A stretch of 64,000 bases of DNA, taken from contig NC_061114.1 of the NCBI RefSeq assembly GCF_002878395.1, positions 165,729,898-165,793,897 of the forward strand. Direction: 5' to 3'. The translations under genes and the position numbers were made by a program. Origin of the DNA: Capsicum annuum (Eukaryota; Streptophyta; Magnoliopsida; Solanales; Solanaceae). Under the pieces are notes generated by a model that saw only the letters and a program-made list of their open reading frames with translations, was not told where the DNA came from and made no database searches. Below, piece by piece: positions 1 to 12,583 of the stretch; within the stretch, counting starts at the first letter, position 1, and every line of letters begins with the position of its first letter.

Positions 1-211
1 GGTCCCAGACTTGGAAAATTTTCAGCTAAGGATTTACACTTAGTCTCATTTTGGGCTAGATATTTCAATGACCTTGTTTTAGAACTTTTCAGCCTTGTAT
101 TGATGATTTTTCAATTGATTCATGATCAAGTATGAGTTTCAAAATTTTTAGGCTTGTGTAAAGGTGAGTTTGGATGTCGAAAATAGTGAGGTCTCACGAT
201 AAGCTCGCGAT

Positions 212-346
212 GCGAGATCGAGTCCTCATTTTTAGGAGTCATGTTGCGAGGTCAATTCCTTATTTCTGGGAGTCATGGCATGAGATCTATTTCCATTTTT
301 GGGAGTCATGTCATGAGGTCCAATCCCTATTTTTAGGAGTTACACC
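212..346 (+). repeat. 34-bp tandem repeat, about 4 units, inside LTR
   Basis: Units begin at about 212, 246, 280 and 313. Each has the pattern gcgag(a/g)tc, then tcc, a T-rich stretch and gggagtcatg. The copies differ by several substitutions, so the array is old. It lies upstream of the presumed transcribed part of the LTR. Confidence 0.7.
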
Positions 347-553
347 TCGAGGGTCATTACACGAGAAGAGAGGCCTAGGGGCAGTTTAGTCCTTTTTCTC
401 TCATCTAAATCAGCTAAAATACGAAATTAAACACCCTATAGGGAAAATTACATTAATTATTCACTCAATTCTCTTAAGAGCAAAGCTCTAGATTCATCAA
501 GTTCAAGAATCAAGTCTCATGAACTCACCCTAATCTTCACAAAATTAACAATC

Positions 554-598
554 AAGGTATGTTAGATGTTCATCCTTGGGTTTCCTCCCACCCTTGGA
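554..598 (+). promoter_or_regulatory. Donor-like AAG/GTATG followed by imperfect hairpin in LTR
   Basis: AAG/GTATGT at 554-562 is followed 16 nt later by an imperfect stem (573-580 with 591-598, two central mismatches, 10-nt loop) and then by 'gttcaagaa'. The same arrangement occurs at 50856-50898 and 55178-55221 on the plus strand and at 43740-43783 on the minus strand, where the stems are perfect. A role as splice donor or leader structure is inferred. Confidence 0.45.
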
Positions 599-1696
599 GT
601 TCAAGAACCCTTTTTTAAACTACAAGATTGGTGATTTCATAATTTACATGCTTGAATTTAATTGTGTTCATGTACGTATTGATGTTTGGTTTTCGTTTCA
701 AGATTAATTACAAGTTTCATCAAATTTAGATAGCATGTGAGATGAATTATGTGATTCTCTTGATTAACCCTTAAATTCACAAGTTGAATGTCGTATTCAT
801 GATAGTATATGGTTATTATTATGTGAGAACAATCATGCTCCCCAAAGTGTTTGTTAAAATGCCTATGTGAATTGAGTAGTGTAAACCATGACATGTTATC
901 ATGTGTTCCTATTTATGTACAAGTTCATGCTTATCATGTGTTTGACAAAATGTCTAAATGAATGCATTGTTAATAAGAAACTATTGTGATATTTCTAACA
1001 TCATGCCATGTTTTACTTTCAATGCTATCGAGTCCTGGGGTATTTAATACCCAAAATCTAGCTGATTACATAGAACTACAGTAGCTACAGAATATTCTTA
1101 GTAATATCACAAACAGTAGTACTCAGTCACTTATAGAACTCGGTGAACTCAATCCAGTTCAGTCAGTCAACACGATCAGTAACAGTTCAGTCAAGCCAAG
1201 TACAGTCTAGTGATCAGTTCAATGTCTATCCAGTTGGGTGTATGATTCAGCACCGAGCGAACCCAGGGATGGCTCATTTTTGCCAGAAGAGGGTTTAATC
1301 CTTATTAGCAGTCCCTGCATTACAGAACTACGTATCCATCATAGGGTAAGTTCTTCTCCTGCCAGGATAGGGTTGACGCAATCATAGATATCTTTCATGA
1401 TTCATCCCATCAGATAGGGTTAACCCAGCATTATTAGTATCCCTTGGCAAGGAGCTAACACCCTTCCAATAGGGGTTTCTAGTTGGACCCTAACACATTT
1501 TATAATCGGGGTATGTTGGTTAGATAAACACTCCCATAGTTAAAGTTTCAAGTTCAGACTCAGTATAGAACTCAGTTCATTTCTATAGAATCAAGACTGT
1601 CAAAAATAGTCACCCAGTTATTAGTAATATAGTTGTCAGTAAATTCAGATATCAGTCACTCAGTATTCAGTTTTAGTATGATCTCAGACATAATAT

Positions 1697-1728
1697 ACAT
1701 ATATATATGTGTGTGTGTGTGTGTGTGT
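1697..1728. repeat. (AT)n(TG)n microsatellite
   Basis: A short AT run is followed by about ten TG dinucleotides (1708-1728), within the LTR. Confidence 0.9.
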
Positions 1729-2335
1729 ATGTATATGCACGATATTGCATAATCAGCATTTATAGTGGATTTTAGTTACCCATGTACTATTATTCAGTTA
1801 TATACATATCATTTAGCTAGTTATTGTTCATGCATATGAACCTATGTAGATTATCCTACCTCACTTAGAATACCAGTACATTCTGTGTACCGATGCATAC
1901 TCTGTCTTTGCACTATGATGTCTCATATCATAAGTTCAGACGCTCAGGGTCCACATCGTACTTAGCAGCTCAAACTATCAGCAGCAGATATAGTGGTGAA
2001 TCCTCATATTTTAAGGACAGAGTTATTATATCAGTATTATAGTTACTTCAGTAGTCGGAGTTAGTTGGGTACTTGTCCCATCAACTCTACATTCAGATAG
2101 TTCAGTTAGTGGCTTTTTAGACTAGACTATTTCAGACGGATGTTCAATTTTCAGTATCAGTATTCAATATTCATTTCAGTACTTTATGAACCTTATGGCA
2201 TAGCAGTTATACTTCTGCATTTATTTTAGTATTACTACCCAGTGCTCACAGTAGGTACCAATCATGGGTTAGCTTGTAGTCCTTCAGGGTCGTAAGCACA
2301 ATGTGGCATTCGGGGTACAGACTCGAGGTGTTACA

Positions 2336-3130
2336 ATTAGAGAATTATATTAAGGAACTCTTGAAAATATTTCATATAAATGAGGCGAAACCCATTGATA
2401 CTCCCATAACTTATTGATACTCCCATTGCTACAAGCTCAAAATTGGATATTGATGAACCTAGTCTCATGGTAAATGAAACTATGTATAGAGGAACCTTTG
2501 GATCGCTTCTTTACTTAACAGCTAGCAGACCTGACATTGTCTTTAGTGTGGGAATATGAGCATGATTTCATGTTTGTCAAAAAGAGTCTCACCTAAAAGC
2601 TATAAATAGGATTTTAAGATATCTGAAGGGAATAGAGGACTTGGTCCTACTGTATACATCTAGGTATAATTTCTATCTAATGTTTATGCAGATTATGCAA
2701 GGTACCTATTTGATAGGAATATTACCTTAGGAAAGGCTCACTTCCTAGGATCTTCTCTAATTTCTTTGGAAATAAATAAGAAAACCTCAGTGGCACTCTC
2801 CACAATAAATGTTAAGTATGCAATAACTGCTTCATGTTATGCTCAGTTCTTATGGATTAAAAAGTAGTTAGAGGACTTTGGGATAGTGTTTGTTACTTTA
2901 CCACTATTATGTAACAATACTGGTTCTCTTAACATGGCCAAAATCATGTGCAACAAAAGAGGACCAAGCACATTGATGTGATGCATCATTTTCCTAAGAG
3001 ACAATGTATAGAAGGGGACTATTTACATGAAGTTCTGTAAGACTGAAAATCAAGTGGCTGGCATTTTTATAAAGTCTCTCAATAGGGACCATTTTTGAGA
3101 ATAACAAGATAATACTAGAGTTAATCAAGT
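2336..3130 (+). pseudogene. Ty1/copia pol remnant: end of reverse transcriptase and RNase H
   Basis: Conceptual translation in shifting frames gives hallmarks of the C-terminal copia polyprotein. These include a block reading MYRGTFGSLLYLTASRPDI (about 2482-2540), a 'RILRYLKG' block (about 2610), an 'ALSTINVKYAITASCYAQ'-like RNase H block (about 2795-2850), 'RTKHIDV' (about 2965) and a terminal 'LELIKLN' (about 3114-3135). RNase H normally removes the RNA strand of the replication hybrid. Multiple stops and frameshifts make this copy dead. The protease, integrase and N-terminal reverse transcriptase parts are missing upstream, where the LTR at 1-2335 abuts. Confidence 0.8.
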
Positions 3131-4085
3131 TGAATTGAATTGCATTTATTAATGTCATCACTCCCTAAATTGTCTATGATTAGGAAACAAGTATTCCTGT
3201 GGTAATTTATCTCATTAGATTTAATTTAATTCCATACCTTTTAAAGGTATACATTCATGTCAAGCAAGCTAAAAAGAGAGGTGGATGGGATAACCTATTT
3301 GATAAAACAAAATGGTCAATGTTTACATCCAAAAAGTCAGGCCCAAAAATGGCCTAACCCAAATCCGAAAGCAAAAGCAATATCAAGGGACAACATAAGG
3401 CATTAGGTAATACTAGGAAAGTAGTTGTCTCTTCAGCTTCCTCTTTTTTTCTCTTTGTCTTCTCAAAGAATCAATTTCGACTGCCACTCCATGACCGCCA
3501 CAGATGGTTCTGAGTTCACCAATTATTTCTTCTCTGTCTCTCTAAGCTAACTCTCTAATCTTTGTCTTACTTTTATCTCTTTCCTAGTTTGGTAGATTGA
3601 GCTTCTATTGAAGCTAATACCACTACCAAAACTACAAAATAGACTCGAGTGAGCTAAGTTTTGAATCTTTTTCAGTGCTATAAATTATTACTTCCATAGA
3701 TAGAGATTTCCTATTTAGATTTGACATAGCTGTAATTTGAATATGCATACCATCGACATCCCAAATCTCACTGGATGTAGATTTTGTATTCAAAGAAAAT
3801 CATTTCCAATAGCAGGTATAATCATTTCCATAGAGAATCCCTGGTATATTTAGTGTATAACCTAATTACACCTCTTTATTAACCTGAGCCTAATATGCAT
3901 CTAGTTTACACATTACTTCAAGATGGAGTGATTTCAAGTTTGGACTCCAGGTATCACTTTACTCCTACCTCATATGTGTGTTTGTGAGCGGTGAATTCTT
4001 TTTCCATTCGGCTTTGTGTTGTTTCTGTGGTTGTTATTTTCATATTTCATGAATTATTTGTCTAATGTTTGGGGCTCCAGTCTAT
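3131..4085. other. Copia 3' noncoding sequence and unassigned DNA
   Basis: The first 200 or so bases follow the copia stop and read like the 3' untranslated part of that family. A pyrimidine-rich stretch at 3425-3550 and the rest show no open frame or terminal repeat that I can assign. No 3' LTR was identified. Confidence 0.4.
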
Positions 4086-4089
4086 TCTA

Positions 4090-6861
4090 AATTAATGATA
4101 GATCTTTCTCCCACTGATACTTGTTCCAAGCTCTTGTATTCAAAATCACCTACAAATCAAAAACTAGGTTAGTAAAAAAATCAGCTAGAGTGTTACCTTC
4201 CCAGAGGGAATATACCACTCTAAGTGATATATTTTTCATCAGTGATATAATGGAGTTAACCACCATTTCCATACTCTATAGGACATCCTATTGAAGATTG
4301 AGAATTTTCACCATGGTCCAAGAATCATTCTCCAGTATTATTTTCTTAATAGAGTTAGTTCTGCAGTAATTTAGATATTCCTTGATAGCTATGGCTTTTT
4401 CCACCAAACTAGTGGTATCCTTTTTGATAGAACCTTATGCCACCACTAGATAGCCATTTTGATCTCTAATGCAAAAAGCAATAGAGCTAGGACAAGGATT
4501 ACCTTTAGATGCACCATTAGTGTTTACCTTTAGCCAACCAGTTTCAAGAGGTATCCATCTAACTATTTTATAGGAAGAAGATACTCTGCAACTCTGCAAC
4601 TCAACAACTGTAACCCATTTTCTTTTTGCTATCTCCATTCTGAATCTGAGCTTTATGAATTTGGTAATAGTCTCATTATTTTCCTAAATTCTCCTACTTT
4701 CTTGAAAGGAACCTCCATGTAGTAGTGTATTACTTCTTTTGCATAAGAACTAGAGGATGATAATAGGAACAATAGTAAACACAATTTTTAGTTAATAGTT
4801 CCCATCTTGATTTCTCTACATCATTACACTCTGTTTCAAACTTAACCTCTTCTCCAATATTCCAGATGCTCCATAGTAATGATTCCACACCCTTTCAATA
4901 GTCTTAACTTTAAGAAAAAGGTGACTAGTTGTTTCTCTTTCAGGATTGTTACAACAAACACAATCCTTTGGGACATCAGGGTTCTAATTATGCATCAAGG
5001 CAGCATCCCTTGTCATATCCTCCATATTAAGAAAGAAAGTTTAAATTTTAAACCTGTAATCTAAATTACCTTTAAACCTTCATTTTCATCAGCTCTTTGC
5101 CTTAGTAATTCCCAAGCACTTTTAATAGTGAATTTACCTATACTATTTATGTTCTACCTGGGTTTATCCATTTTGTATTCATAACATACAAAATACATAT
5201 TATTTTTTATGTAATTTATTATTTGGATTGGCACTTCATCCTTTATAATCTCATATTTCCAACCATTTTTACCAAGGAAATCTGCAAGATTAGTCAATGG
5301 ATGGCATGTTTGGATCTGAGATTATTGCATAAATAGTAGAATAATGTTGGTAAAGTTGTCAAACTATATAGTAGATATTCCACCTCTTGGATCCCACCAT
5401 AAGCGTTATTCTATTTTGTCTCTGTTATTCAGCATAGACTTTCGTACTTAGGAACCTCTTCTCTATTGCACTAGTGTAGGTACTTGTTTTTTGTAGTACT
5501 TATTCCATAAAATATTTGTCCACAAGATACTTTGAGTCCTAAACCTCTACCAAAAATTAGCATGCATATCCTGAGACATATCAATTAGGGACCTAAACCT
5601 AAACCCCCTTCCTGTTTAGGTAGAGAAAGCTTATTCCAAGCAACCCAATGCTTAGTTTTTCCTGTTTTTTTATTCTACCAAAAGAATTTAACAAAGATCC
5701 TCTGCACTTATATAAGAATACTTTTAGGTGGAACAATTACTGATAGAATATATAAAGGAATACTCTACAACACACTTGTTATAAGAACTTCTTTACCTCC
5801 ATAAGACAGTAACCTACCCTTCGTAGCTTGAAGTCTACTTTGAAATTTATCAATCAATTAATCATAATGATTTTATTCTTCTTGGAGTATGATAAAGGAA
5901 AACCAATATATTTTAGTGGAAAGGACCCTCTAGTCATTCCTGTAGCTTGCTAAATTTGTTCTAGTCATTCCTATGCTTGCTCAACCTATTACATTACATT
6001 ACTAGGCATATTCTAATGCATATAGAAAAAAATCTTGTCCCTGTTCACCCTTTGTCCAGATTCTAGCTCATATTCCTTCAAAATCTTCACTATTTTCTCA
6101 ATAGAATAATCTTTAGAAACAAAGAAAATAATTGTATCATCTGCATAAGCTAAATGATTTAAATTATAACTCCACTTAGGCATACTATACCCCACAAAAG
6201 AGGTATCATAAACTAACTGGTTAAGTTCCCTTGTCATAACATCAACAAATAAAATAAAGAGTACAGGAAATAGTTGGCTCATTATTTATCTCCCATAGTA
6301 GAGTGAAAAAAGTCAATTGAATGCCTATAAAAATAAAATAGTAATTGTTTGAGATCATCCTCCAAATCACATCTACCACTGTATTAGAGAATCTCATTTC
6401 CCTCAAAACCTTTATCAAGAAAAACAAAGATACCCAATCATAAACTTTAGCCATGTCCAGTTTTAAAACCACATTAGAGGGATTTCCTATTTTCCCTATA
6501 TCAATGATCAGTTCTCGGGTAAGAAGAACATTTTCCACAATACTCCTATCTTTTACAAATCCTAATTAATTAATAGAAATCAGTCTAGGTAAAATACTTT
6601 CCAATCTATCATGCACAATCTTGGAGAGGATTTTATTTATGAAATTACTAAAACTAATTAGTCTCAAATTTGAAAAGGATTGCACATTGTCCTTTTTAGG
6701 TATGAGAATCAAATTAATATGAGTAATGTATTTAGGAAGTGTGTTACTTACAAAGAAGCTCAATACCAATCTAATAACTCCACCAATAAATCCCAACAAC
6801 CTAGAAGAACCTTCCATATAGTCCATCAAGTCCATTAGCATTATCCCCATTTAATTTAAAC
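4090..6861 (-). pseudogene. Plant LINE pol remnant: reverse transcriptase, linker and RNase H
   Basis: Read on the minus strand, the order is reverse transcriptase then RNase H. The 6566-6850 frame carries 'LPKYITHINLILIPKKDN' and a 'LRLISFSNFINKILSKI' block. The 6242-6538 frame carries 'NVVLKLDMAKVYDWV'. The 6013-6282 frame carries the catalytic YADD box ('HLAYADDTIIF'). Fingers/zinc-type sequence is degenerate at 4900-5900. RNase H starts in 4435-4638 ('GWLKVNTNGASKGNP') and runs, frameshifted, to about 4100 ('GNTLADFFTNLVFD'). The endonuclease domain is absent, as expected for a 5'-truncated LINE. The next upstream piece lies 16 kb away at 23051-23160 because a solo LTR and its passengers inserted here. 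Confidence 0.85.
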
Positions 6862-8700
6862 TGTCATGATCCAAGCTAAGGCCTTGGCTGCAACAGGTGT
6901 CTCAAACTACAAAGGCCTGAGAAAATCCCTTAGCATATTATCAAAAGCATAATTCATACAAATTGTGAAAAATAATAAGGAAAACTCAATGAAATCTTAC
7001 TAACAAACTTTAAACCCAACATTCATAACAAAATACTTGTCTGACCCAGTCTACAAAGCCTTTACTAATGAATAACTATCTAAGTCGGGACAATGACCCT
7101 AGATAAACCACAAAACTACAAAAAAAAATTAAACATCTAAATAAAATGCCTTCTGAAGGATGGGTCAATCACCAACTCTAATACTTAAAGAGATTTTACT
7201 GTTGTTCTGGACGATGAGACTGAGCTTTAGACCTTTATTATGAGATAATGTAGCAACTCGAGGACATCAATACTTGGAATTTATTGACATATAGAATAGC
7301 AAACAGTGATAAAGATACTAGAAATAATAATAAAACAATGAAAAATTTAAATATAATTCAATATAAATATACACTTATTCATTGAAATACACCATAAGGA
7401 TTTCAATAAAGGTTTGTCGACTAAAAGTCTATTCTAATTTCCTTACTTTTGAGTTAGATGGTATACCCGACATATATACTATACCACGGGTTATATGGGT
7501 TTGCCATTAACTCATCGACCAAGCCCTCAATTTCTAGAAGGATTGGAGTGTCCACGTCTAATATACCAAAGCATAAAGCTAATATAAAATGATTATCCAT
7601 ATTTTAGGATAGAATCGATCCTGCATAAGAAAAACATGATTTTTGCCTATAAGCTTTACACTCACACCTTCTTGAATAACCATCTAACTCTCTTAGAGCC
7701 CATTTTTAGTTTCTTTAAAACTTATTTCTTTCATAAACTTAATCCAAGTCTGAATGGGAATGTCTACATTAGTATCCTCATACCAAGACTTGCAATTCAT
7801 ATAAGTCGTATCATTCCATCTCTACTCTTTATTTCTTCTTTCATATAAGGCATAAATCATTGACCACCATAACACTTTAAGTATTAAAAAATAGTTATCA
7901 TTTTGAAAAGGATATGCATGTTTAAGCAAAATATTTTTCTTTCAAGACTTAACTTTTAAGGTGGTCATTTCTTTCATAATCACATATAATTTTTCATGAG
8001 TAAACAAGAGCATTTAAATACAAGAAACACCCTTTGAATCTGTATAAATGACAATACACAATTTTATAAAAGAAGCATTTGAGATTCAACCTTTTCATCA
8101 CAAGTTAAATGATCCGCAACCATGAGTTAAATGCATAAGTTCCATCATAAGAAAGGGGTTCATAATTCATGCTCTTCAAATAATTTAAAAACTTATATCA
8201 TACATATATACAAATTTAGAATATAAAAAAATATGATTTTTCAAGATCATGGGTTGTAAGGTCATTCTACTACCTCTTAGTTGAGAGAATTTGACGTTAT
8301 TTGATCTTTAGGACTTAGGAACCTTTAACTTTCTCCTCTATAGTTTTAAGGATGATGACAAAGTGATTGTTATGCCAAATAGGTATTTCTTAGGGTCTTA
8401 ATGATGTATTTCATGATTTAGGAATGACTTAAAGGTACAAAAAAAAAAAAAAACATCCTTAAAATATGTTTAAAATGATGCTCTATCGATGAATGGAGGG
8501 GGGGGGCATCCTACCCCCATCTGAGCTGGCCCTCTCACGGCACATGGCCATTTACATGGGTGAGGTAGTGGCCGTTGAAGTGTAGGGTTGTCGCACGGGG
8601 TGTACCTTGCATCGTACGATTCGTTTTCTCATCTAAAATTTCCCTTGATCCTTCCAAACTCATCCTATAGTGATCTATACTCAATCTAGGGGCCACATGG
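6862..8700 (-). mobile_element. Solo LTR inserted in the LINE (main part), minus orientation
   Basis: The segment starts with tgtcatgatcc immediately after LINE sequence. Its missing 47 bp, ending in ...gaatgttaca, lie at 23004-23050. The flanks are taaac (6857-6861) and taaat (23051-23055), a 5-bp TSD with one mismatch. On the minus strand it would begin TGTAACATTCCCTG and end ...GGATCATGACA, a canonical TG...CA LTR of about 1.9 kb. No internal region remains, so it is probably the product of recombination between two LTRs. The only strong composition features are a poly-A run (about 8440) and a poly-G run (about 8500). Confidence 0.75.
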
Positions 8701-9421
8701 TGATACAATCCAAATGGCCTTCGGATTGCTAGGGAGGGTGTTTACTAGTTAAAAGACACTTGATGACTTCTTGATAGTTATCAAAAGGTATCCATTGGAT
8801 GATTATGATGATCAAGGAGTCTCAAGGGATGTTAGAGAGGCCAAGGAAAGGCAAAATAGGGCTAGAAAGCTAATGAGAGAGGATATGCACCCCATCCACT
8901 TTGGAGGTGCGCCCAACCCACTCTAGACATTATAGAGTGAGTCAAAACATCCCAATACACCCTTGGGATGCGCCTCATGTGATCTATAAATGCTCAAGCA
9001 TGTGGTTAATGAACTTATATGTTTTTTTCTTTCCTAAATAGGTCACTTTTGGGCTCATATGATGTAATAACATAGTCAATACTATAAATAGGAATTCTTT
9101 TCTTTTAATAGGTAGTTACTGATGACTAATGAATGTAAATACTTGTGAAAGTGTAAGACAAGCTTGGATTAGCTTGTGGAAAGCGTGGAATTGCTTATGT
9201 TGATTTTTTATTTAGAAACGTGGGTTACTCGGGAAACCAATTCCCTTGAGGTATACGTTGGAGATTAGGTGATTTGTGTGATATTGAATATAGGGTTTAC
9301 ACCCTTTATTTGCTATTCATTCATTCATTGTATCTATCTGTTATTTTTTCTCTATCTATCTTTACCATTTGTTTTCATTTCTTAGTTGTAGTTTTTGATT
9401 TCGTACTTTGTTCGTACATCA
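8701..9421 (+). mobile_element. Left LTR of non-autonomous LTR element (721 bp)
   Basis: It begins tgatacaatccaaatgg and ends ttcgtacatca. A clearly homologous copy lies at 11921-12583 and continues at 22940-22998 after an interrupting element. The 5 bp before it are catgg (8696-8700); the element as a whole is followed by catga (22999-23003). A TATA box, TATAAATA, is at 9083-9090, with the same motif at 12293-12300 in the other LTR. Confidence 0.85.
9083..9090 (+). promoter_or_regulatory. LTR TATA box
   Basis: TATAAATA lies about 380 bp into the LTR and is conserved at the equivalent place in the partner LTR (12293-12300). It is the likely RNA polymerase II core promoter of this element. 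Confidence 0.55.
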
Positions 9422-9442
9422 TTTAGTATTAGAGTTGATCTT
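9422..9442 (+). other. Degenerate primer-binding site
   Basis: 'tttagtattagag' directly after the LTR resembles the complement of the initiator tRNA-Met 3' end (tggtatcagag), with a few substitutions. The position immediately after the 5' LTR supports the reading. Confidence 0.5.
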
Positions 9443-10658
9443 GATTTCGTTCTAACGAAGTCAATCTTGGGTTTGTTATCTTGAAAATCCATAAAAAATG
9501 TATCAAAATCAAAAATCCCCAAAAAAGTCACTATTCACGTTTTTAGCCCTAGGTCAAAATTTGAGTTTTTGATTTTGTGCCTTTCTTGTGTTTCTAGTGG
9601 TAGAATTGTGTTCTCTAACACGATACAAGTCTATAAACATAACTTGGGTCAAATTGGAGCTTATTTGAGTGTTCTATCCTTGTTGGAACTTGGAAGCTTG
9701 GGTTGAATAAGTTTGATGTGAATTGAAAAATCTTCAAAATTTGTGAATAACTTGATCTAAACGATGTTTGGAAAGATTTTAGAAGATTGAAAAGTGCCTA
9801 TGTTCAAAATTTCAACTCATTCCAAGCTCTGGAGAAAAAGATAGAGTTCTTGGTGTTCTTGAAGACATTCATATCTTCAAGTTGAATCTTCATTAAAAGT
9901 TATTTTTTTATACAAAAGGAAGAAAGAAAATTGGTGAAAAATTGTTTTGACTAAATTATCCAAGAATATTTCAAGAATATTCCAAGGTGAGGACAAAAGG
10001 GGGGACCATTTGGAAGTACAAGTGTTGGTGCAAGTTGTTTTTTTGGCCAACTTGCTTTGCAAGTTCCTTGGAGGTGCACCCAAGGTACTGCAGCACCTCA
10101 AAATAGTATTTTACCCTCTAATCTACTTCCAACCTATCTTGGACATGTGCCACACCTTCTAGATCAGCTGGCTAATGCAGATCACCTTTTCCCAACACAA
10201 ATTTCAAGCCTCTAAACTTAATTCAACACTTTGAATACTCATTTTGATCAAGGTTTGATTCTTTTGTTTCAATTTCTTTGTTCCTAATATCTTATTTTAT
10301 TTCTTAAACTACTCATCAACTATTAATTCATCTACTAAGTTGATTGACTAGTTCTTGAGTCCTTTTCTTTCATCGTCCTATTTCTTTCTAGCTTTTCTCT
10401 TTTTCAATTCGTTGTTAGTTCTTGATTCAAGTATGTACACAATTTCTACTTGCATCTTTCAAACAAGAACCCATTTTGACCTTAAGCTATAATTGGTACC
10501 ACATAAACTCATTGGATTATAAATAATATATCAATGCTTGCTACGCCAATTGAGAGACAAACCAAAGGTGTGAACTTTTAGAGCTTGTGAGGTTGATTTC
10601 CTAACTTTAAATTATTTGTTGTTTTTGTTTTTGTTTAGTATTTATTTTATTAGGTACC

Positions 10659-11121
10659 ATGGATGAGACTACCTTAAATTTTATCTTAGCAACCTTTGAA
10701 GCTTTCAACCATAAGATAGATAACATGAGTGGGAGGATGGATAATATGATAGATCGTCTAAACTATCGCAACTCCAACCTTCAAGCTCCCTTAAGTGGAC
10801 ATGCTCCAAACAAACTTCAAGGTAACCAAGGTAACTCTTGCACTCTAGTAAATGATGCTATTAGGCAACTAAGTGTGAATGATAGCTTTTCTTTAGGTGA
10901 TCCTAATGTTTCTTTACTTCATGATGATAATGTACAACTTGAGAGGTGGATACAGTAGTTGATCCTAATGATGACCAAATTGACTCTTCTAGTAAGATCA
11001 ATTTGAGTCCACCTAGTGTTGAAGCCGAAGTAATGAGTGATAGTACACTGTCTTGTGAAAATTATGATGTCCAACTTATGTGTGAACCTAGCCCACCACT
11101 TGAGGATGTTGGTGTTGAATA
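10659..11121 (+). pseudogene. Unrecognised gag-position ORF of the non-autonomous element, frameshifted
   Basis: A first frame opens with ATG at 10659 (MDETTLNFILATFEAFNHK...) and runs 99 codons to a stop at 10956. Shifting frame near 10940 gives a clean continuation (VDPNDDQIDSSSKINLSPP...) to a stop at 11119-11121, about 150 residues in all. The N-terminal part has a heptad-like, probably helical stretch (residues 10-40, with 'DNMSGRMDNMIDRL'); the rest is polar and acidic. It occupies the gag position, about 1.2 kb after the left LTR. I see no zinc knuckle and no pol domain. Its function is not known; it may be a degenerate Gag or a family-specific leader ORF. Confidence 0.45.
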
Positions 11122-11124
11122 GGA

Positions 11125-11460
11125 GTGACCCTCTATTTTTCTTTAATGATGCTTATTCTAGTATGGGGGTATAAATCTTTGTATTGGTGGAACTCTTCTG
11201 GAAGAGGAGTGTTGCCTAAACCTAAGTCTATGACCACTCTACCATTTGACACCGGTGACTATTTAGATTGCGGTAGTTCTTCTTCACACCACTTGGTGCT
11301 TCGTCAAGATGAAAAGCAGAACATGGTAGAGGTTGTTGGAATTTATCCTTATGATGGAAAGTCTTTGTTGAAAATTTCTAATCTACATGATGGACCAAAG
11401 TTGTGTAAGGGAAGGTTTCTAACAAGCATGAGTGTTATAGAGGTGTTATGTGCTTATTAA
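11125..11460 (+). CDS. Unrecognised 111-codon ORF in non-autonomous LTR element
   Basis: An open frame of 111 codons lies downstream of the frameshifted ORF. It contains a 'MTTLPFDTGDYLDCG' block and a 'VVGIYPYDGKSLLKISNL' block and has globular-looking composition, without a signal peptide or membrane segment. The ATG used is only the first in frame, so the true reading may start upstream as part of the previous ORF. It could be a remnant of an element-specific protein. It resembles no domain I can name, and coding status is uncertain because the neighbouring frames are decayed. Confidence 0.35.
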   Translation: MTLYFSLMMLILVWGYKSLYWWNSSGRGVLPKPKSMTTLPFDTGDYLDCGSSSSHHLVLRQDEKQNMVEVVGIYPYDGKSLLKISNLHDGPKLCKGRFLTSMSVIEVLCAY

Positions 11461-11906
11461 GACTTGGAACCATATGAACCTTCATGAGTTGATTACCATG
11501 GTTCCTTTAGTCTTCCTCATTGTCTAAATCTCTTGAATGGCCAAGTATCTTCTATAATATGGGGTTACACGCCCTTGGTTGATCACTTTGATGCTTAGTT
11601 ATATCTTATGTGTAAGAAACCATGGCATGAATATAGTTTTCTCATATTGAGGTTGTTTGGCAATCTTATTAATGGAAATAATGTAAAAAAGTTTCTTGAT
11701 TCTCATCATAGCCAATGCCTTTGCATTTTAAATGTTGACTTCTCTTCTATTTTCTTAAAGGATGTTTGGTTATATGTGAAATGGGTGACTCCCTGGCATG
11801 GATGTTTTGACTTTAAGCCTTGTTCTAACCCCTGTGCCTCAAGGAAATATTGGTTGTGTTTTATTCTCTTGTGTTTAAAGTTCGTAGATTTGAGGACGAA
11901 TCTTCT
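11461..11906. other. 3' internal region of non-autonomous element
   Basis: This is noncoding or decayed sequence between the last ORF and the polypurine tract. Short frames occur on both strands without recognisable domains, and no integrase or reverse transcriptase motif was found. Confidence 0.5.
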
Positions 11907-11920
11907 CAAGAAGAAGAGGA
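11907..11920 (+). other. Polypurine tract before right LTR
   Basis: caagaagaagagga directly precedes the right LTR start tgatacaatcc, as expected for the plus-strand primer of an LTR retroelement. Confidence 0.65.
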
Positions 11921-12583
11921 TGATACAATCCAAATGGCCTTCGGATTGCTAGAGAGGTTGCTTACTGGTAAAGAGACACTTGATAACTTCTTCATGGCTA
12001 TCAAAAGGTGTCCATTGGATGATTATGATAATCAAAGAATCTCAAGGGATGTTAGAGAAGCCAAGAGAAGGAAAAACTGGGCTAGAAAGCCCACGAAAGA
12101 GGACATGCGCCCTATCCGCTTTGGAGGTGTGCCCAACATGCTCTAGATCTTCTAGAGCGGGTTAAAATAGCCTATTATACCCATGGGATGTGATCAAAAA
12201 ATGCTCAAGCATATTATTAATGGTCTTATATGATTTGTCTTTCCTAAATGGTTCACTTTTGGGACCATATGATGTAATAACACAACCTAGACTATAAATA
12301 GGACTTCTTTTTATTTAGTAGGTATTTATTGATGATTAATGAATGTAAACACTTGTGAAAGTGTGAGACAAGCTTGGATTAGCTTGTGTCAAGCGTGGAA
12401 TCACTTGTGTTGATTTTTTCATTTAGAAACATGGGTTGCTTGGAAATCCAATAACCTTGAGGTCTACGTAGGAGATTAGGTGCTTTGTGTGACATTGAAT
12501 AGAGGGTTTAGGGTTTGATACACCCTTTATTTGCTATTCATTCATCCTTTGTGTCTATCTATTCTTTGTTCTCTATCTATCTT
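11921..12583 (+). mobile_element. Right LTR of non-autonomous element, first part
   Basis: This is homologous along its length to 8701-9370. It stops at ...ctatctt, where the Tat-like element inserted, and its last 60 bp reappear at 22940-22998. The whole host element therefore spans 8701-22998, with a 2.5-kb internal region and no pol genes. Confidence 0.85.

Larger units (their letters stand above)
1..2335 (+). mobile_element. Partial LTR of a large-LTR Ty3/gypsy family, forward, 5' end outside window
   Basis: The right end (gaggtgttaca at 2325-2335) matches the ends of other LTRs here: 53041-53124 in the same orientation, and 40161 and 49604 as reverse complements. The body has the same order of parts as those copies: a conserved 'ggtcccagacttggaaa' block at the start, a splice-donor-like AAG/GTATG at 554-561, a CAGT-rich tract at about 1100-1700, and an 'aaccctattggaagggt'-like block near 1440-1500. 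No primer-binding site or gag follows 2335. Instead the sequence enters a copia pol remnant, so this is a solo LTR or the 3' end of an element lying upstream. Confidence 0.75.

Noticed and set aside
8490..8590. Local GC-rich patch resembling a gene promoter or CpG island
   Set aside because: It lies inside a solo LTR and is dominated by a G-run; no gene follows.
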